The notes: a model not told the origin generated them from the sequence alone. A stretch of 47,653 nt of DNA from Oligoflexia bacterium (GCA_014378465.1 JACMNQ010000011.1:1-47653); one strand, 5' to 3'; positions 7,428 through 16,702 are shown, counted from the first letter of the stretch. Program-made: numbers and translations.

Positions 7428-9631
7428 TCGGGGTCCCCTGCAGGTCCAGTCGTTTTTTCAAGAGAAGTGCCGCGGTACTCCTGCTTCGCGAGCTCCTCAA
7501 ACAGAAACTGCGAGCGGGGCGGCTGATTCTTGAAGATCGCCTTCAGCGGCGGAGTCACCTGAGCTTTGGCGGATGCGGTGGAGCGCTTTTTCCAGGTTCC
7601 GAGCGGGGTGAGCTCGCGCGCTTTGACGGTGTCCGCCAGGTAGGCCGGGATGACGATCTCCTCGAGATACCGATAGAGGTTTGCGTTGAGGACCGGAAAA
7701 GCGATCTCCAGGCGTGAAAAGAAATTTCGAGGCATCCAGTCCGCGCTCGACAGGTACATCGCATTGGAGTGTCCGAAATAATAGATGCGGCTGTGTTCGA
7801 GAAAACGGTCGACGACGCTGATCACGCGGATGTTTTCGCTGAGCCCCTTGATCCCGGGAATCAGCGAGCAGGCCCCGCGAACGATGAGATCGACCTGCAC
7901 ACCCGCATTGGACGCCATGTAGAGATGATCAATCACCCCTTCATCCACCAGCGCATTCACTTTGGCGACGATCCTGGCCTTCTCCCCCTTCTGCGCGGCT
8001 TCAGTCTCGGCCTGAATGTGCATCAGGAGCTTGCGGTGCATTCGGGTCGGCGCGGAAACCAGCTGCTTGAAGGAAGTCGGGATCTGCCCCTTGAAGACGG
8101 CGTCGATGAAGCCGCGCGCGTCCTGCCCGATTTCGGGATTCGCGGTCAGGATCGCGAGATCGGTATACTGGCGCGCGGTCGCGGCATTGTAATTTCCGGT
8201 CGAAAGATGCGTGTAGAGTTTCGTCTCGCCATTTTCAATGCGCGTGATGAGCGCGATCTTGGCGTGAAGCTTGAGCTTTCCGAAACCGAAGGCGACTTCA
8301 ACTCCCGCCTTTCTCAATTCTTCAGCGAGCCTGAGATTGTTGAGTTCGTCGAATCGTGCGCGAAGCTCGATGATCGCGCGAACTTTTTTCGTGGCCGCAG
8401 CCCCTTTCATCGCGTCCACGATCGGTGAGAGTGCATCCATCCGGTAAATCGTCACTTCGACCTGGGTCACATCCGGATCAGCACACGCCGCCTGAATCCA
8501 CGCGACGAAAGCATCGAAGGAATCATAAGGGTGATGAAGCAGGATATCTGACTGCTTGAGGTGCTCAAAAAGTTTTTTCGGGGTGTGAAAAGGCTTCGGC
8601 ATGATCGAAGCGAAAGGCGGATACTTCATCGAGGACTTCGCCACGAGCGCTTCAGGAGTCTGAATGAAGAGACTCCAGAGCCCGTGAAAATTCATGGTTC
8701 CGGGAGCGTACAGCACCTGGCCCGCGACCATGCGCAGGGCACGCAGGCACTGCGAAAGAAATTCTTCGGAGAAGTTGCCGGAGTACTGAAGCCGCACGGG
8801 CCGGCCTTTTTCGCGGGAGCCAAGGCCCGTGCGCACCACTTCCGGAATGGACTCGGTGTCCTCCTCCTCGAGGTCCACCGTGAAATCTCCATCGCGAGTC
8901 AGACGCAGAAAGCCTGGATTGAGCGTGGGATCCGCAAGCTTGAAGGCGGTCCCGAGGTGCATGGCCAGAAGGTCGTCCAGAAAGAAGAAGAAGATCTGTT
9001 CGCCATCCGCGGATTTTTCAATCATCCAGTAAACGGACGGCAGACTCCTGGGGATCTTGAACCAGACGTCGTTGCTTCGATCATTACCGCGATTTGGCCC
9101 CTGGCTCTGAAAGACCGCGGCAATCTGCAGGTTCTGAAGCGAGCCGATCTTGCCGACGGAAAATGGCTCCGGCGCCGTCAGCTGCGGAAAGATCTGCTCT
9201 TCAAAGATCCTCTTGCCAAGAGCGTACGCCTGCTCCCCTTCTTTGGGAGTGCGCACCATGAAGACGCCTGCCGCTTCGAGCTCTGACGACAGCACGTCGA
9301 GAGCTTCTGACTGCCGGACCACGAATTTTCCCACCGTTTCCAGAATCGACGCGCGGATCTGCATCAGCCTTCGTGCTGCGGCCGGATCCGTCTTTCCCAC
9401 TGTCCCGATGGATCTTCCGAGAGCCGCCAGGCGGATCATGAAAAACTCATCCAGATTGGAAGACGAGATGGCGAGAAACTTGATGCGCTCGAGTACGGGA
9501 TTGGTGGCTTGTCTCGCCTCGGCAAGCACGCGCTCATTGAACTGAAGCCAGCTCAAATCGCGGTGAATCAGCGGCGTGTTAGGCGCCTTCAGAAGTGAAG
9601 GAAGCGTGGGGAGAAAACCAACCTGAAGCAT
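7424..9631 (-). CDS. ppk1: Polyphosphate kinase 1
   Basis: 735 residues, near the usual PPK1 length. It catalyses reversible transfer of ATP gamma-phosphate to inorganic polyphosphate. The N-terminal domain starts LIHRDLSWLQFNERVLAEA. The autophosphorylated catalytic His is in YTHLSTGNYN; the second His is in RFLEHSRIYYFG. The Arg-rich phosphate-binding and IELRARFDELNN segments are conserved. A GGAGGCACT ribosome-binding site directly precedes the ATG at 9631. It is the first gene of the ppk-sixA pair. Confidence 0.96.
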   Translation of the reverse strand: MLQVGFLPTLPSLLKAPNTPLIHRDLSWLQFNERVLAEARQATNPVLERIKFLAISSSNLDEFFMIRLAALGRSIGTVGKTDPAAARRLMQIRASILETVGKFVVRQSEALDVLSSELEAAGVFMVRTPKEGEQAYALGKRIFEEQIFPQLTAPEPFSVGKIGSLQNLQIAAVFQSQGPNRGNDRSNDVWFKIPRSLPSVYWMIEKSADGEQIFFFFLDDLLAMHLGTAFKLADPTLNPGFLRLTRDGDFTVDLEEEDTESIPEVVRTGLGSREKGRPVRLQYSGNFSEEFLSQCLRALRMVAGQVLYAPGTMNFHGLWSLFIQTPEALVAKSSMKYPPFASIMPKPFHTPKKLFEHLKQSDILLHHPYDSFDAFVAWIQAACADPDVTQVEVTIYRMDALSPIVDAMKGAAATKKVRAIIELRARFDELNNLRLAEELRKAGVEVAFGFGKLKLHAKIALITRIENGETKLYTHLSTGNYNAATARQYTDLAILTANPEIGQDARGFIDAVFKGQIPTSFKQLVSAPTRMHRKLLMHIQAETEAAQKGEKARIVAKVNALVDEGVIDHLYMASNAGVQVDLIVRGACSLIPGIKGLSENIRVISVVDRFLEHSRIYYFGHSNAMYLSSADWMPRNFFSRLEIAFPVLNANLYRYLEEIVIPAYLADTVKARELTPLGTWKKRSTASAKAQVTPPLKAIFKNQPPRSQFLFEELAKQEYRGTSLEKTTGPAGDPE

Positions 9632-9706
9632 AGTGCCTCCAGATAATCATAGGACCGGGCCTTATGCTACTCCAAGCTGTGCGCAAGTCTGCAGGACTAC
9701 GTGGAT

Positions 9707-10621
9707 TTAGATGCTGCAGCGGCGTGCCAGAAGTGCTGCGACAGGATCCGGTGAGGCTCCTGACGTGGGCGCGGTTGACGCAGGACTGCGACCGCTCTGC
9801 GCCTGCGAGCTGACGCGGCGCCTCGCATTTTCACAGGCAATCTGATTGAGTTCAGTGAATTCACGGATGAGGGCGAGCGGATAAGGGGCTCTGCCTGTGG
9901 AAGAATAGAGCTCAGGCTTCTCCGAAGACAGAAGTGGGAAAAGTACATGCTCGGCTTGAAGTTTCTCGGTCACTTCGGATTTCCAGCGGCCTACGCGGTA
10001 AAAGTCCTGACGGACTTTGTTCGCATCCAGAACTGAATGGGCGCCCAGGTACCGATGGCAGCGCGGGACTTGAAACGGGAGGATTCGCGAGAGCTGAAGT
10101 CCAACCTGACATTCCATCACGACCGCTTCGATTTCCCCACCAGGAGCTTCCAGAGCTGCCCAGACATACTTGCCTGCAGTGAGATTGGGATCGTAGGGAT
10201 CCCAGCTGGGAGCCGCGGTGGCGTGCGTGAGTTCATGGGCCAGATCCAGGGTGCGGTCTTCGAAAGACTGTTCCTTGCGGATGTAAACGGTGACCTGGCG
10301 TTCACGAGATTCCTTGCCCGTCACGGGATCGTAGTGACGTGTGAGGACTGCGTCCGTTCGGGATACCGAATCGTTCTTCAGAAAGCCAAGGATGGCTTCA
10401 TCGCCTGAAATCTTCCAGGCCTTCTCCGCACGCGCGAGGAGCACCTGGCCCGAAGGAACTTTTCTGAGAGCCTTGAGACTTCCCATGAGACCTGCATCCT
10501 CTTCAGCATAACTGACGGAACTCACCGTGCTCGAGGGATCACTCATCAGAATGAGGGAGACTCCGAACCAGACCAGCGCCAGAGATGTTTTGAAGGAAGG
10601 AACCTTCGACCCGCTACTCAT
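9707..10621 (-). CDS. Exported protein with HExxH zinc-protease motif
   Basis: 304 residues. Residues about 10-40 look like a signal peptide (LALVWFGVSLILM, then SYAEE). The only recognisable motif is DLAHELTHATA near residue 130, an HExxH zinc-metalloprotease signature, followed about 25 residues later by GGEIEAVVMECQ, whose Glu could be a third ligand. The region around it (WDPYDPNLTAGKYVWAA) is not a family I recognise. It may be a gluzincin-like peptidase or a degenerate relative. It lies on the opposite strand to the subtilase gene and shares its intergenic region. Confidence 0.6.
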   Translation of the reverse strand: MSSGSKVPSFKTSLALVWFGVSLILMSDPSSTVSSVSYAEEDAGLMGSLKALRKVPSGQVLLARAEKAWKISGDEAILGFLKNDSVSRTDAVLTRHYDPVTGKESRERQVTVYIRKEQSFEDRTLDLAHELTHATAAPSWDPYDPNLTAGKYVWAALEAPGGEIEAVVMECQVGLQLSRILPFQVPRCHRYLGAHSVLDANKVRQDFYRVGRWKSEVTEKLQAEHVLFPLLSSEKPELYSSTGRAPYPLALIREFTELNQIACENARRRVSSQAQSGRSPASTAPTSGASPDPVAALLARRCSI

Positions 10622-10936
10622 GGCTACCTATCGGCAGCGCACCTCAAATACCTGACTAAATAAGTTTACATTCGAAGAACATCGCCTCGCAGGGGGGCGG
10701 GCTCACCCCGGGTCTCCAGAGCGGTGTCCAAAGTTTCGACAGCTGCACTGCTCACTTCAAGGACAGGCCCTTCATGACACAGGCATCTTTCACACTGCGA
10801 GTCTTCGCAACCCGTCTAAATTTCCGAAATATCAGCGTAATTTCAGACGCAAACTCAATAATGCTGTGCATTAGACTGAGGCACATCTCTTGCTCTAACC
10901 CACGCAAGAGATGTGTTCAAAAAGAAGGTACAACGT
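10622..10936. other. Divergent intergenic region upstream of the subtilase
   Basis: 315 bp without a gene, between two divergent exported-protein genes. It holds one copy of a GTGTCCA...GACAG motif (10724-10743) shared with three other intergenic regions here, an AT-rich stretch around 10800-10860 likely to contain the promoter, and the leader hairpin listed next. Confidence 0.5.
10882..10915 (+). promoter_or_regulatory. 12-bp leader stem-loop directly before the subtilase RBS
   Basis: CACATCTCTTGC at 10882-10893 is perfectly complementary to GCAAGAGATGTG at 10904-10915, with a 10-nt loop. The stem ends 6 nt before the AAGAAGG ribosome-binding site at 10921-10927 and 21 nt before the ATG at 10937. 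No T run follows, so it is not a plain terminator. It may stabilise the mRNA or modulate translation. Confidence 0.6.
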
Positions 10937-12094
10937 ATGAGCTTCAAGAGAATCGTAAAAGTGGCAGTGGTCGTGGGCTTGGGAGCCTCCAGTCTGACGG
11001 CAATGGGCTACGCCCCTACCGCGGGAGTTTCCAAAGGTCAGAAGATCTCCTTCAAACCAGAACTCATCAAGAACTGGGGTCTTGCCAATTTTCAAGGCAA
11101 GTCCCACATTTCGGCAGTCGATGCCTGGACGATTGAAAAAGGCTCCCACAGCATCGTGGTCGCAGTCATCGATACTGGGGTGGACGCCACTCACAAGGAC
11201 CTCGAAAAGAATATCTGGCACGATCCCTCCGTTGCCAAGGATCAGCCTGCGCAATACGGCTGGAATTACGTTCTCGATAAAGCCAATCCAATCGACGATC
11301 ACGGACACGGAACTCATGTGGCCGGCATCATCGGCGCCATGGCCAACCCCGTGACCGGCGTCAGCGGCGTCACGCAGAATGTCTCAATCATGGCCGTGAA
11401 GTATTATTCGGATTCCAATCCGGGCTCCGTGAATCTCAAGAACACGATCAAGGCGATCAATTTCGCGGTCGACCACGGCGCACGCATCATCAATTACAGC
11501 GGTGGCGGTCCGGAATTCTCTGAAGACGAGTACCTCGCGATCAAGAAGGCTGAAGCCAAGGGCGTGCTCTTCGTCGCGGCTGCCGGAAACGAACACCAGG
11601 ATACGGACGTTCGTGAAAATTACTACTACCCGTCCGCTTACAAGCTCACGAACATCATTTCCGTCGCAGCCACCGACATCAACAACAATCTTTTGCGCTC
11701 GTCCAACTGGGGCAAGACCAAGGTTGATGTCGCGGCGCCCGGCGAGAATATCTTCAGTACACTTCCCAACGGACGCTACGGCTACATGTCGGGAACTTCA
11801 CAGGCAACGGCTTTCGTTTCCGGCATCGCGGCTCTGCTTCTTTCAAAGAATCCCAGCCTGACTCCTGTCCAGCTCAAGGAGATCATCCGCAAGTCCGTCG
11901 ACAGCATACCTGGACTTCAGGGCAAGCTGGCGACCGGCGGCAGAGTGAACGCTTACAAGGCGCTTCTGGCTCTGGGCGGCCCAGCCCCGGTCCTGGCAGC
12001 TGAACCTGAAGCCAGGGGTTTTCGTGCCCTCGCTCAGCGCCCGCTGAACCTGCTTAAATTGATTGATTCTGGATCAAACGACTCAGTAAGATGA
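10937..12094 (+). CDS. Subtilisin-like (S8) serine protease, exported
   Basis: 385-residue S8 peptidase. Residues about 1-27 form a signal peptide. The triad is Asp79 in VAVIDTGVD, His124 in DDHGHGTHVAG and Ser288 in GYMSGTSQATAF, with the oxyanion Asn in AAAGNE. Only about 45 residues lie between signal peptide and catalytic domain, too short for a classical I9 propeptide. The C-terminus carries about 45 extra residues with no clear domain. ATG 10937 is chosen for its AAGAAGG ribosome-binding site; a GTG at 10913 lies within the leader hairpin. lnt follows 7 bp downstream, probably in the same transcript. Confidence 0.93.
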   Translation: MSFKRIVKVAVVVGLGASSLTAMGYAPTAGVSKGQKISFKPELIKNWGLANFQGKSHISAVDAWTIEKGSHSIVVAVIDTGVDATHKDLEKNIWHDPSVAKDQPAQYGWNYVLDKANPIDDHGHGTHVAGIIGAMANPVTGVSGVTQNVSIMAVKYYSDSNPGSVNLKNTIKAINFAVDHGARIINYSGGGPEFSEDEYLAIKKAEAKGVLFVAAAGNEHQDTDVRENYYYPSAYKLTNIISVAATDINNNLLRSSNWGKTKVDVAAPGENIFSTLPNGRYGYMSGTSQATAFVSGIAALLLSKNPSLTPVQLKEIIRKSVDSIPGLQGKLATGGRVNAYKALLALGGPAPVLAAEPEARGFRALAQRPLNLLKLIDSGSNDSVR

Positions 12095-12101
12095 CCAGTA
12101 C

Positions 12102-13832
12102 ATGCGACTGGTACCGACACTCAGAAAGATTCAACCCCACCCGCTGACCTTTCTCAGCGGGATCCTTCTCACCCTGGTCTTTGATCCCTGGAATCTTTCA
12201 TTCCTCATGTGGATCGCCCTGATTCCGTGGTTTGAAGCTCTCGACAGAACAAAGACGCGCAAGGGCGCTTTCATTCAGGGCATGTGGATGTGTTTCTTCA
12301 TGTCGATCGGAGCGTTCTCCTGGATCGCGTCCGTCCTGCATCAGTACGCAGGCCTTCCCTGGGTGCTGGGACTTCTGGGACTCATGCTCTTTGGACTCAT
12401 CGGGCAACCGCAGTTCACTCTCTTCGCGATCGTTCACCGCGAGATCCAGGCGCTCCTTCAGTCGCGCAACTTTTCCGAGGCGCGTGGCTCCGCATCCAAA
12501 CTCATGCTGCTCGGCATCGCTCTTGCCGCCGCTTACACCGGCCTTGACTGGGTCCTGCCGAAACTGTTCGTGGATTCTCTCGGCCATGCTTTCTACCAGT
12601 GGGAAAATCTCAGGCAGATCGCTGATCTCGGCGGCGTGCACTTGATCACGTTTCTCATCTACCTCGTCAATTACGCGCTCTGGGATCTTCTCTCGAGACT
12701 TCGCAAGCGAACGGAACCGAGTGCCTGGCCCGCTCTCAAGACGTCGGCACCTTTTCTCATCATGGCACTCCTCCTCTGTTACGCGTCGGTGCGCTATGGG
12801 GTGATGAGAAATGAAGAGATCCATGCTCTGACCGACAAGGCTCCTCGCAAGATTCAGATTGCGGCTGTGCAGGCGAACATCGGAGACTTCGACAAAGTGG
12901 CTTCCGAGAGCGGCGTTCGCGGTGCCGCTGAAAAGATCCTCCATACGTTTTATGACCTCTCGGACGACGCGCTCAAACTCAAACCCAGACCTCAGGTCCT
13001 GATCTGGCCTGAGACATCCTACCCTTCGACTTTCCGCACGCCATCAAACTCCGACGAGTTCGCGCGCGATCAGCAGCTTGAGCGTTTTGTGCAGTCGCGC
13101 AAGACGCCACTCCTCTTCGGAGGCTACGATCAATTCGAGCACCGCGACTTCAACGCCTTCTTTTTTCTGTCACCCAGGCCGCTGCCTTATCTCGGTGGCG
13201 GCCCGGGGAGTAACCCCGGAAGCGGCTCAGGCAGCAGTGACCTGCAGATCTACCGCAAGAGCATCCTGCTGCTCTTCGGCGAGTACATCCCGGGCGCCGA
13301 CCGCTTTCCGTGGATCAAGAGAGCATTTCCGATGGTCGGAAATTTCGGTCGAGGACCCGGCCCTCAGATTCTCAAAATCCCTGTCCTCGATCCTCAGGGC
13401 AACATCGACGGCGAGCCGATTCTCGCCAATCCGGTCATCTGCTATGAAGCGCTCTACCCGCAGTTCGTGATCGATGCGGTGAGAAAAGGCAGTCGCCTGA
13501 TCGTCAACATCACCAACGATTCCTGGTTCGGCGACTACGGCGAGCCGGTGCTGCACCTTTCCCTCACCGTCTTTCGCAGCATCGAAACGCGCACGCCTCA
13601 GATCCGCTCCACGAACACCGGCATCACCACTCTGATCCTGCCCGATGGCTCGATGCCTCAGCAGACCAAACTCTTCGTGCCGGAGATCCTGAACGTTGCA
13701 GTGCCCATCCTCGCACCGGTTTCGACCCTCATGCTTCGGTGGGGAGACTGGTTCGGCTTTGCGGCTCTGTGCTTCGGATTTTTTGTGCTGAGTTTTTACT
13801 GGGTGCACGTGCTCAGATCACGGCGAAGCTGA
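12102..13832 (+). CDS. lnt: Apolipoprotein N-acyltransferase
   Basis: 576-residue inner-membrane enzyme that transfers an acyl chain from phospholipid to the N-terminal Cys of apolipoproteins. N-terminal TM helices (about 20-240) are followed by a periplasmic nitrilase-like domain. The Glu-Lys-Cys triad is visible: Glu304 in IWPETSYPS, Lys386 in YRKSILLLFGEY and Cys447 in NPVICYEALYP, then NDSWFGDYGEP. A final TM helix ends the protein. A Gly/Ser-rich low-complexity insert (about residues 366-380) lies just before the Lys block, which is unusual. The 3' end overlaps the convergent transposase gene by 37 bp. Confidence 0.95.
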   Translation: MRLVPTLRKIQPHPLTFLSGILLTLVFDPWNLSFLMWIALIPWFEALDRTKTRKGAFIQGMWMCFFMSIGAFSWIASVLHQYAGLPWVLGLLGLMLFGLIGQPQFTLFAIVHREIQALLQSRNFSEARGSASKLMLLGIALAAAYTGLDWVLPKLFVDSLGHAFYQWENLRQIADLGGVHLITFLIYLVNYALWDLLSRLRKRTEPSAWPALKTSAPFLIMALLLCYASVRYGVMRNEEIHALTDKAPRKIQIAAVQANIGDFDKVASESGVRGAAEKILHTFYDLSDDALKLKPRPQVLIWPETSYPSTFRTPSNSDEFARDQQLERFVQSRKTPLLFGGYDQFEHRDFNAFFFLSPRPLPYLGGGPGSNPGSGSGSSDLQIYRKSILLLFGEYIPGADRFPWIKRAFPMVGNFGRGPGPQILKIPVLDPQGNIDGEPILANPVICYEALYPQFVIDAVRKGSRLIVNITNDSWFGDYGEPVLHLSLTVFRSIETRTPQIRSTNTGITTLILPDGSMPQQTKLFVPEILNVAVPILAPVSTLMLRWGDWFGFAALCFGFFVLSFYWVHVLRSRRS

Positions 13833-14449
13833 CAGGCTGCACTGCGGCTTTTGCTTTTTTGGAAGTGGGTTAACGCCGACTGGCTCGTCATAGCGTCAAA
13901 GGCGCATGCCTCTCTCTTCAAGTCCCTGGGGAGCAAATCTGCCAGACCCATCGCCTCGAGTTCATTTTTGATGAAGTAATTCACGACTCCTGTGAGATCA
14001 CGTCCCCAACCGACGAGCCTGGAGTATGCGAGCTGGTCCCAAAACTTGCCGAAGGGTCGACCCTTGATTGCCCTGGTTACCAGCGCTGCAATCCGACCGG
14101 TGAGGGTTCTCAGGAATCGTTGAAATCCGTCCCTGCTGGACGCTTGGACCAGGAGATGAAGGTGATTTCCGACATTCACGAAACGGTGAACGCGAACCTG
14201 GTTGGACTTCGCGGATTTTCGAACCAACGCTGAAATCCATTTTTGATGCCGTGAGTGAAGCATGGACCAGTGGCCATTCGCACGGCTTGCCCTCAGCACG
14301 ATGTGCATCGGTTGCTTCGACTGAAAGGGTCTGGCGAGCTTGCGCTTACCCTTTCGAATGTCGCCGCCGTGCTGGGTCATGCCCTTTTTATGGAGCAGAA
14401 GGCTGAGCTGCCGGGGCTTTCGAGGTTTCATTTCGCAGGAGTGATACAT
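13796..14449 (-). CDS. RAYT / Y1-type (IS200-like) transposase-family protein
   Basis: 217-residue HUH-type protein of the REP-associated tyrosine transposase group. The HUH motif is NHLHLLVQ near residue 95, and the candidate catalytic Tyr is in VNYFIKNELEA. These enzymes nick single-stranded DNA at palindromic repeats. The start may be 14449 or the downstream ATG at 14431. It is a single copy, convergent with lnt, and no terminal inverted repeats or REP palindromes are evident nearby. The C-terminus is Ser/Arg-rich and overlaps lnt coding sequence. Confidence 0.8.
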   Translation of the reverse strand: MYHSCEMKPRKPRQLSLLLHKKGMTQHGGDIRKGKRKLARPFQSKQPMHIVLRASRANGHWSMLHSRHQKWISALVRKSAKSNQVRVHRFVNVGNHLHLLVQASSRDGFQRFLRTLTGRIAALVTRAIKGRPFGKFWDQLAYSRLVGWGRDLTGVVNYFIKNELEAMGLADLLPRDLKREACAFDAMTSQSALTHFQKSKSRSAACQLRRDLSTCTQ

Positions 14450-14597
14450 GAGACGAGCCCTTGGGGCAATGTCTTTTTGGCTAAACTTGGGACGGGCCCC
14501 AGCAGATGCAGCCTTTCATTTCACAACTCCCGAATGGGAACTCGTTTCGAAGCAGATCGGGAGGGCTCTAACGCCTGCAGGGGCTTCCTTCGATTAG
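14448..14597 (+). CDS. Small ORF with strong ribosome-binding site, unknown function
   Basis: A 49-codon ORF (MRRALGAMSFW to GASFD) begins 7 nt after a GCAGGAG ribosome-binding site. It overlaps the start of the divergent transposase gene by 2 bp. No family is recognised, and the segment TTPEWELVSKQIGRAL looks helical. It could be a genuine small protein or the remnant of a longer gene, because the frame resumes for a few codons after the stop. Confidence 0.3.
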   Translation: MRRALGAMSFWLNLGRAPADAAFHFTTPEWELVSKQIGRALTPAGASFD

Positions 14598-14740
14598 GAT
14601 CAGGGCATAGGCCTCTTCAAGTGACTGAAGTTTGTACGCCTGTGAGGGTGGAAGGCCGAAAAATTTCCAACGAAGGCCGTCGACCGCAACAGCATCAGCA
14701 GCTTGCGACCGCGGCACGATCCCTGCCTTAGACTTGTTCG

Positions 14741-15969
14741 ATGAAGCGCTCTGGAAACATTCTCATGACCGTCATAGGCTTGGTCAGCTGTCTTTCCATG
14801 ACAGCACTTGCCTCACTGAGTGAGCGCAAGCATATGCCTGACCGTCCGATCAATACGGCCTCTACCCGTTTTGAGAGTCCAGCGCTCCTCGGCTTCGAAC
14901 AGATCCAGTCCTGGTTGGACGCTGGATTGGTCACCTCCGCGGATGAACTTCTCGAAATTCTTCCATATCAATATCGCCGCTTCTATACGCTGGTTTATCA
15001 GAGCCATAGTCTGCAACCCGCCACTCCTCGCTTTCCCAGAATTGTGCTTTACGGCCCGGATGCGCGCTTCATCCTCACGTTTTCAGAGGATCCTTCAAAC
15101 TCAGCCTATCACACGGTCGAATCTCTGGAATTGAGCCCTGATCAGATGGGTTTCATTTTTCGGGAGGTTCGATTTGATTCGAGCAAGGCCCACTCGCCCG
15201 TCGTCGAATACCAGCCGGAGGTATGCAAGAGTTGCCATGGTAATCAGTCACGTCCCATCTGGGATGCAAGAAGACCAAGGGGCAATGGCTGACCTTCCTC
15301 GGCGACGGTGCGGTATCAGATCCCACCGCTTTTCTCTCTGAGCAGCTGGGTGAACTCATGCTCCGCCTTGCGGCAGGTGAAGTGAAGTCTGCCTGGGTTT
15401 ACCTGCTCAGCCTTCTGGGCTCTGATATTCGGGACTGGACGATGAGCCCGAGCTTCGGTTCCTTTGAGCTCGAAGAGGGTGGACCTCCGGCCTACCTTCG
15501 CCTCGGCTACCTGCTGTTTCATGATGATCCGGAAATCAGCCACTATTATGCAGAAGAAGCTCTGCCCTCCCTCTATCGCCACGGGACCCGGGAGGGCTGC
15601 CAGAAACTTGCGAAGGAATCCCTCAGACAGCTTTCAAGCCTCAGTGCGCCCGGCATCAACAGTGAAAAAGTACTCGCTTCAAAACCTCCCGTCTTCTCGT
15701 CCATGGACCATCCGCCAGGTGATTTACCCCCTGCAGCCGCTCAATGCACGACCTGCCACTCAAGTCTCGGAAGAGCTCCTCATATTCCGTTTGATCGCCC
15801 GCAGGAGCTTGGTCTCTTTCTCTCCACCCTCAACACAAGCGGCGAAAGCTGGATGAAACGTATCCAGGCACGAGTGAACAGCGGCACCATGCCGCCTCAA
15901 GGGCCGCTCCAGCCCGCAGATCAGCGGCAGCTGCTGAACTATCTGAGAAAGCTGCAGCAAAACCTCTGA
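14741..15969 (+). pseudogene. Exported di-heme c-type cytochrome, frameshifted
   Basis: Two frames together make one protein of about 410 residues. The first frame (14741-15292) has a signal peptide (to about ALA at residue 25) and the heme motif CKSCHG at about residues 163-168, then runs into a stop. The second frame, open from about 15270 and with its first ATG at 15358, continues to 15969 with a second heme motif CTTCHS and a C-terminal TMPPQGPLQPADQRQLLNYL segment typical of cytochrome c domains (Met ligand). The shift lies near 15265-15285, directly after NQSRPIWD. It is either a decayed gene or a sequencing error; no classical slippery site is visible. Confidence 0.75.
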
Positions 15970-15971
15970 CA

Positions 15972-15992
15972 GGTGTCCAGAACCTGGACACC
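15972..15992. promoter_or_regulatory. Perfect GTGTCCAG-AAC-CTGGACAC inverted repeat
   Basis: A 9-bp perfect stem with a 3-nt loop directly follows the cytochrome stop and lies about 150 bp upstream of the lipoprotein gene. No T run follows. It could terminate transcription, but the same core sequence recurs in three other intergenic regions, which favours a protein-binding site. Confidence 0.5.
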
Positions 15993-16141
15993 TCCGGACC
16001 TTCTTCCCACACGATTTCACGGTCTTTTCCCACCCATTGATCACCTTTTGATCAGGCACGTCGCTTGCTTTATCTAGCCGTATATCCAAACTGAATATCG
16101 GCCGAAGTCACCCCATCCGGGAATACGGGAGAAGTGCGATC

Positions 16142-16702
16142 ATGAAACCATTCAATTCTGTTTCACTCATCAAAAGAATGACCGCACTCACCGCACTTGG
16201 CTTCATTGCCATTCTCAGCACGGGCTGCGGCAACATCGGTGCGTCGACTCGGAATTCCGCCAATGCGTATGGAGTCAACCTTGAGCAGGCTGAGCTCAGC
16301 GGCGGCACTTCGGAAGTCGGCGATTACAGCTGCCCCGCAGCCGCGAACGTGAAACCTGATTACGACTGGAAGTTTGACGGCACCGGATCCTTCACGGTCT
16401 GTCCGGGCAAGACTTCGACCTACAAGATCTGGATCGAAGGCATCATCAGCGGCACTGAAAAAGTCTGCGTATTTCCCATTCAGTTCGTGGACGCCACACG
16501 CTTCGTCTGGAAACTCAATGCCGTCGGCAAACCCATGTTCAACTGCGACGTGACTCCCAGCTGGAGCGGGACGGAAGTCAACTTCGACCTGACCCAGTAC
16601 AACGCCGTGATGATCGTTCCAAGCGCGGATCAGGCGAAGATGAGCAGCTGCCTCATCAACCACACGAATTGCCCGGTCTACGCCCAGGGACGCTTCAGAT
16701 AA
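16142..16702 (+). CDS. Lipoprotein of unknown function
   Basis: 186 residues. A basic N-terminus and hydrophobic helix lead to the lipobox LSTGC with the modified Cys at about residue 29, so the mature protein is membrane-anchored. The rest is a beta-rich, Cys-containing domain (SCPAA, FTVCPGK, KVCVFPI, FNCDV, SCLINHTNCP) with several possible disulfides. I do not recognise the family. GGGAGA precedes the ATG by 9 nt. It ends 13 bp before the convergent zinc-finger gene. Confidence 0.75.
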   Translation: MKPFNSVSLIKRMTALTALGFIAILSTGCGNIGASTRNSANAYGVNLEQAELSGGTSEVGDYSCPAAANVKPDYDWKFDGTGSFTVCPGKTSTYKIWIEGIISGTEKVCVFPIQFVDATRFVWKLNAVGKPMFNCDVTPSWSGTEVNFDLTQYNAVMIVPSADQAKMSSCLINHTNCPVYAQGRFR

